DNA from: JBJGXI01 sp045635475
GTDB taxonomy: Bacteria; Bacillota; Bacilli; Bacillales; Amphibacillaceae
DNA length: 64,000 nucleotides
Direction: 5' to 3'
Assembly: GCF_045635475.1 (NCBI RefSeq)
Contig: NZ_JBJGXI010000001.1
Coordinates: 62,001-126,000, forward strand
The notes below the pieces were generated by a model. That model searched no databases, was not told the origin of the DNA, and saw nothing but the letters and a program-made list of their open reading frames with translations. Each line of letters starts with the position of its first letter. The first letter of the stretch is position 1. Shown here piece by piece: positions 62,184 to 64,000 of the stretch. The translations under genes were made by a program, and so were the position numbers.

Positions 62184-62780
62184 ATGAAAAAAGATGCTGA
62201 AAAGTTATTTTTTAATGATCATCAATGGAACACAATTGCAGCAGCTATGGCTCGAATTATTCCTAGTGACGAGACTCCTGGTGCAGAAGAAGCGGGTTGT
62301 ATAGTATTTATTGATCGATATTTATCGGGTACAGACTATATTTATGCAAAACCGGATGGAAGCGGTTTTATAGAGTTGAAGGGTAAAGAGTTAGAAGCAT
62401 ATAAGAAACGTATTGGAATGTTACAAAAAAAATATATATACGGTATTCAGACATTAGATCGTTTAAGTAATGCATCTTTTAAAGAAGTTTTTTGTAACCT
62501 TTCAGAGGAAAAACAGGATGAGATTTTAAGACAGATGGAGAAAATTGGTCAGTCCAAAGAATTATCTCCTCAGCAGGTTCTACCAGAAGAAGACTATGAC
62601 TTTTTTAGTCTATTGGTAATTCACACCCGTCATGGATTCTATTCAGACCCTGTATATGGTGGAAACAAGGATCACATAGGTTGGAAATTAATAGGATTCC
62701 CGGGTCCTAAATCTTTAAAAGAAGCACATTCTGGAAACTATACAACACTTCCTTACTTTGCTTCGAATACTGAGAATTAA
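62184..62780 (+). CDS. Gluconate 2-dehydrogenase subunit 3-like protein
   Basis: 198 residues of the gluconate 2-dehydrogenase subunit 3 family. It contains the family pattern IAAAMARIIPSDETPGAEEAG near the N-terminus and FFSLLVIHTRHGFYSDPVYGGNKDHIGWKLIGFPGP near the C-terminus. It partners with the GMC flavoprotein encoded 16 bases downstream. No Tat signal is seen, whereas many family members have one, so this complex may be cytoplasmic or held by its partner. GGAGG precedes the ATG. Confidence 0.88.
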   Translation: MKKDAEKLFFNDHQWNTIAAAMARIIPSDETPGAEEAGCIVFIDRYLSGTDYIYAKPDGSGFIELKGKELEAYKKRIGMLQKKYIYGIQTLDRLSNASFKEVFCNLSEEKQDEILRQMEKIGQSKELSPQQVLPEEDYDFFSLLVIHTRHGFYSDPVYGGNKDHIGWKLIGFPGPKSLKEAHSGNYTTLPYFASNTEN

Positions 62781-62796
62781 GATAGGAGGTAAGAAA

Positions 62797-64000
62797 ATGA
62801 GTCAAGTTAAAAAAAACGATCGAGTTGAAGTTTGTATAATTGGTAGTGGTGCATCTGGAGGCGTCGCAGCAAAAGTATTAACTGAGAAAGGATTTAAAGT
62901 TGTAGTTTTAGAAAGAGGAAAGCATCTAAAACCAAAGGATTTTGGTGCGGACGAACTTGCTAATGTTAATAGATATTATACTGTTCCAGATCCATTAATT
63001 GCTCCTAGAACGCTTCGTTATTCATCTCATGAAGAAGCAGAGGTAAGACAATTTTCTCCATTACCTTACGTTGTTGGTGGAGGTACATCAAAGTGGACTG
63101 GATGGGTACCACGCTTTACATCTAGTGATTTCGTACAAAAATCACTTCATGGTGACATCGATGGAGCTAATGTAGCAGATTGGCCTATTTCTTATTATGA
63201 TCTTGAACCTTACTATGACAAAGTGGAATGGGCATTAGGTGTATCTGGAAAAGCAGGGGCTAATAAATATGAATCTCCACGTAGCCGAGATTATCCGACA
63301 CCTCCATTACCCAATACTAAATATGCTGAAAAATTTCACAAAGGGTGTAAGGAGCTTGGATGGAATTCGTATCCTACGCCATCAGCGATGCTGTCAAAAC
63401 CATATAATGGAAGACGAGAAAGCGTTCAAAGTGCATTTACCCAACATCATGGAGATCCTACTGGAACAAAATCAAATGTGTTGAATGTGTTTCTTCCGGA
63501 TGCTTTAGCTACTGGTAAACTTGATCTACGCCCTGACTCATATGTTAGAGAATTAACAGTGGATAATCAAGGACGTATTAAAAGTGCAGTATATGAAGAT
63601 ATAGATGGAAATTTAATTGAACAAGAGGCTGATATTTTCATAGTTGCTTGTAACGCAATTGAAACAGCTCGTTTATTGTTGTTATCAAAATCTGGTAAAT
63701 TTCCAAATGGACTAGCTAATAATAATGATCTTGTTGGAAGAAATCTTAGTTTACATGAATATTCAGTTGCTTTCGGTGTATTTAAGGATGACCCAGTATA
63801 TGGTTGGGCAGGTGGTGGCTATATATCTGGAAGTACTCATAAATTTTATGAGACTGATTATAGCCGTGGATTTATTGGAGGAGGTCATATCGCATCGACT
63901 GGAGCAGGTCTTCCACTTCCAATTGGCTTCTCAATTCCTAACAAACCATCTTGGGGATCTGATTCAAAAAAATGGGATCAACAATACTTCAATCACACGA
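62797..64000 (+). CDS. GMC-type FAD-dependent sugar dehydrogenase, partial
   Basis: Open from the ATG at 62797 to the window edge (401 codons), C-terminus missing. The N-terminus has the FAD motif VCIIGSGASGGVAAKVLTEK (GxGxxGG), then VLERGK, and the GMC signature PYVVGGGTSKWTGW near 92. FIVACNAIETARLLLLS near 286 is also typical. Related to the large subunit of gluconate 2-dehydrogenase and of glycoside/pyranose 3-dehydrogenases. With the small subunit and the two isomerase-like proteins, it probably oxidises an imported sugar to a keto-sugar. The His/Asn active-site pair lies beyond the edge. Confidence 0.9.
   Translation, partial: MSQVKKNDRVEVCIIGSGASGGVAAKVLTEKGFKVVVLERGKHLKPKDFGADELANVNRYYTVPDPLIAPRTLRYSSHEEAEVRQFSPLPYVVGGGTSKWTGWVPRFTSSDFVQKSLHGDIDGANVADWPISYYDLEPYYDKVEWALGVSGKAGANKYESPRSRDYPTPPLPNTKYAEKFHKGCKELGWNSYPTPSAMLSKPYNGRRESVQSAFTQHHGDPTGTKSNVLNVFLPDALATGKLDLRPDSYVRELTVDNQGRIKSAVYEDIDGNLIEQEADIFIVACNAIETARLLLLSKSGKFPNGLANNNDLVGRNLSLHEYSVAFGVFKDDPVYGWAGGGYISGSTHKFYETDYSRGFIGGGHIASTGAGLPLPIGFSIPNKPSWGSDSKKWDQQYFNHT

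Noticed and set aside
1..64000. tRNA, rRNA or complete prophage
   Set aside because: No cloverleaf with CCA-type acceptor pairing, no rRNA-like conserved block and no phage structural genes were recognised.

Overview
The window is AT-rich, Gram-positive DNA. Strong AGGAGG-type ribosome binding sites, frequent GTG/TTG starts, sigma-A promoters, cre-like sites, lipobox-type binding proteins, a LytTR regulator and a PrsW-like protein all point to a Bacillaceae member, perhaps a soil or salt-adapted genus. The genus is inference. No rRNA, tRNA or CRISPR array was found.

Region 1 (1-39,050, with gaps) is a catabolic island built around sulfated organic compounds. It holds six intact type I (formylglycine) sulfatases at 76, 10375, 14040, 20616, 25575 and 29473. 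It also holds a decayed seventh (27386-28121) and an alkaline-phosphatase-superfamily relative (35436). None of the sulfatases has a signal peptide, so they appear cytoplasmic. The formylglycine-generating enzyme that would activate them is encoded at 16268-17221, behind a TauE/SafE-type exporter gene broken by an in-frame amber codon. Import is provided by two tripartite tricarboxylate transporters (7276-10358 and 30894-33934) and one ABC importer without its own ATPase (22284-25541). Its binding protein carries an EF-hand-like loop. Downstream metabolism includes a DUF4432 mutarotase-like protein, an enolase-superfamily dehydratase or cycloisomerase, KDG kinase, KDPG aldolase and a zinc alcohol dehydrogenase. 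A second TauE/SafE protein follows at 39428. The picture is uptake of sulfated sugar acids, intracellular desulfation, and entry into the lower Entner-Doudoroff route. Two LacI-type regulators and one IclR-type regulator sit beside promoters with clear palindromic operators. Four related stem elements (A-D), two of them with a conserved inner hairpin, lie just upstream of genes in this island.

Region 2 (about 39,050-52,000) is a decayed accessory stretch. It contains a broken IS3-family element, small hypothetical genes, lipoproteins, a broken CopG-type antitoxin gene, a Gfo/Idh remnant and many dispersed inverted repeats with the core GGGTCAGGTTT. It also encodes an unusual fusion of a nucleophile-less alpha/beta hydrolase with an activator-type DNA-binding region. 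The stretch 2,754-7,250 is similar, with a GT2 glycosyltransferase remnant, a zinc-ribbon PrsW-like protease, a small zinc-ribbon membrane protein and a lipoprotein.

Region 3 (52,064-55,044) is a cytoplasmic hybrid histidine kinase overlapping a LytTR response regulator.

Region 4 (55,244-64,000, running off the end) is a second sugar operon. It encodes a LacI regulator, a ribose-type ABC importer (binding protein, double ATPase, permease), two TIM-barrel isomerase/epimerase-like proteins, a gluconate 2-dehydrogenase subunit-3-like protein and a GMC flavoprotein cut by the window edge. This set suggests oxidation of an imported sugar or glycoside to a keto-sugar.
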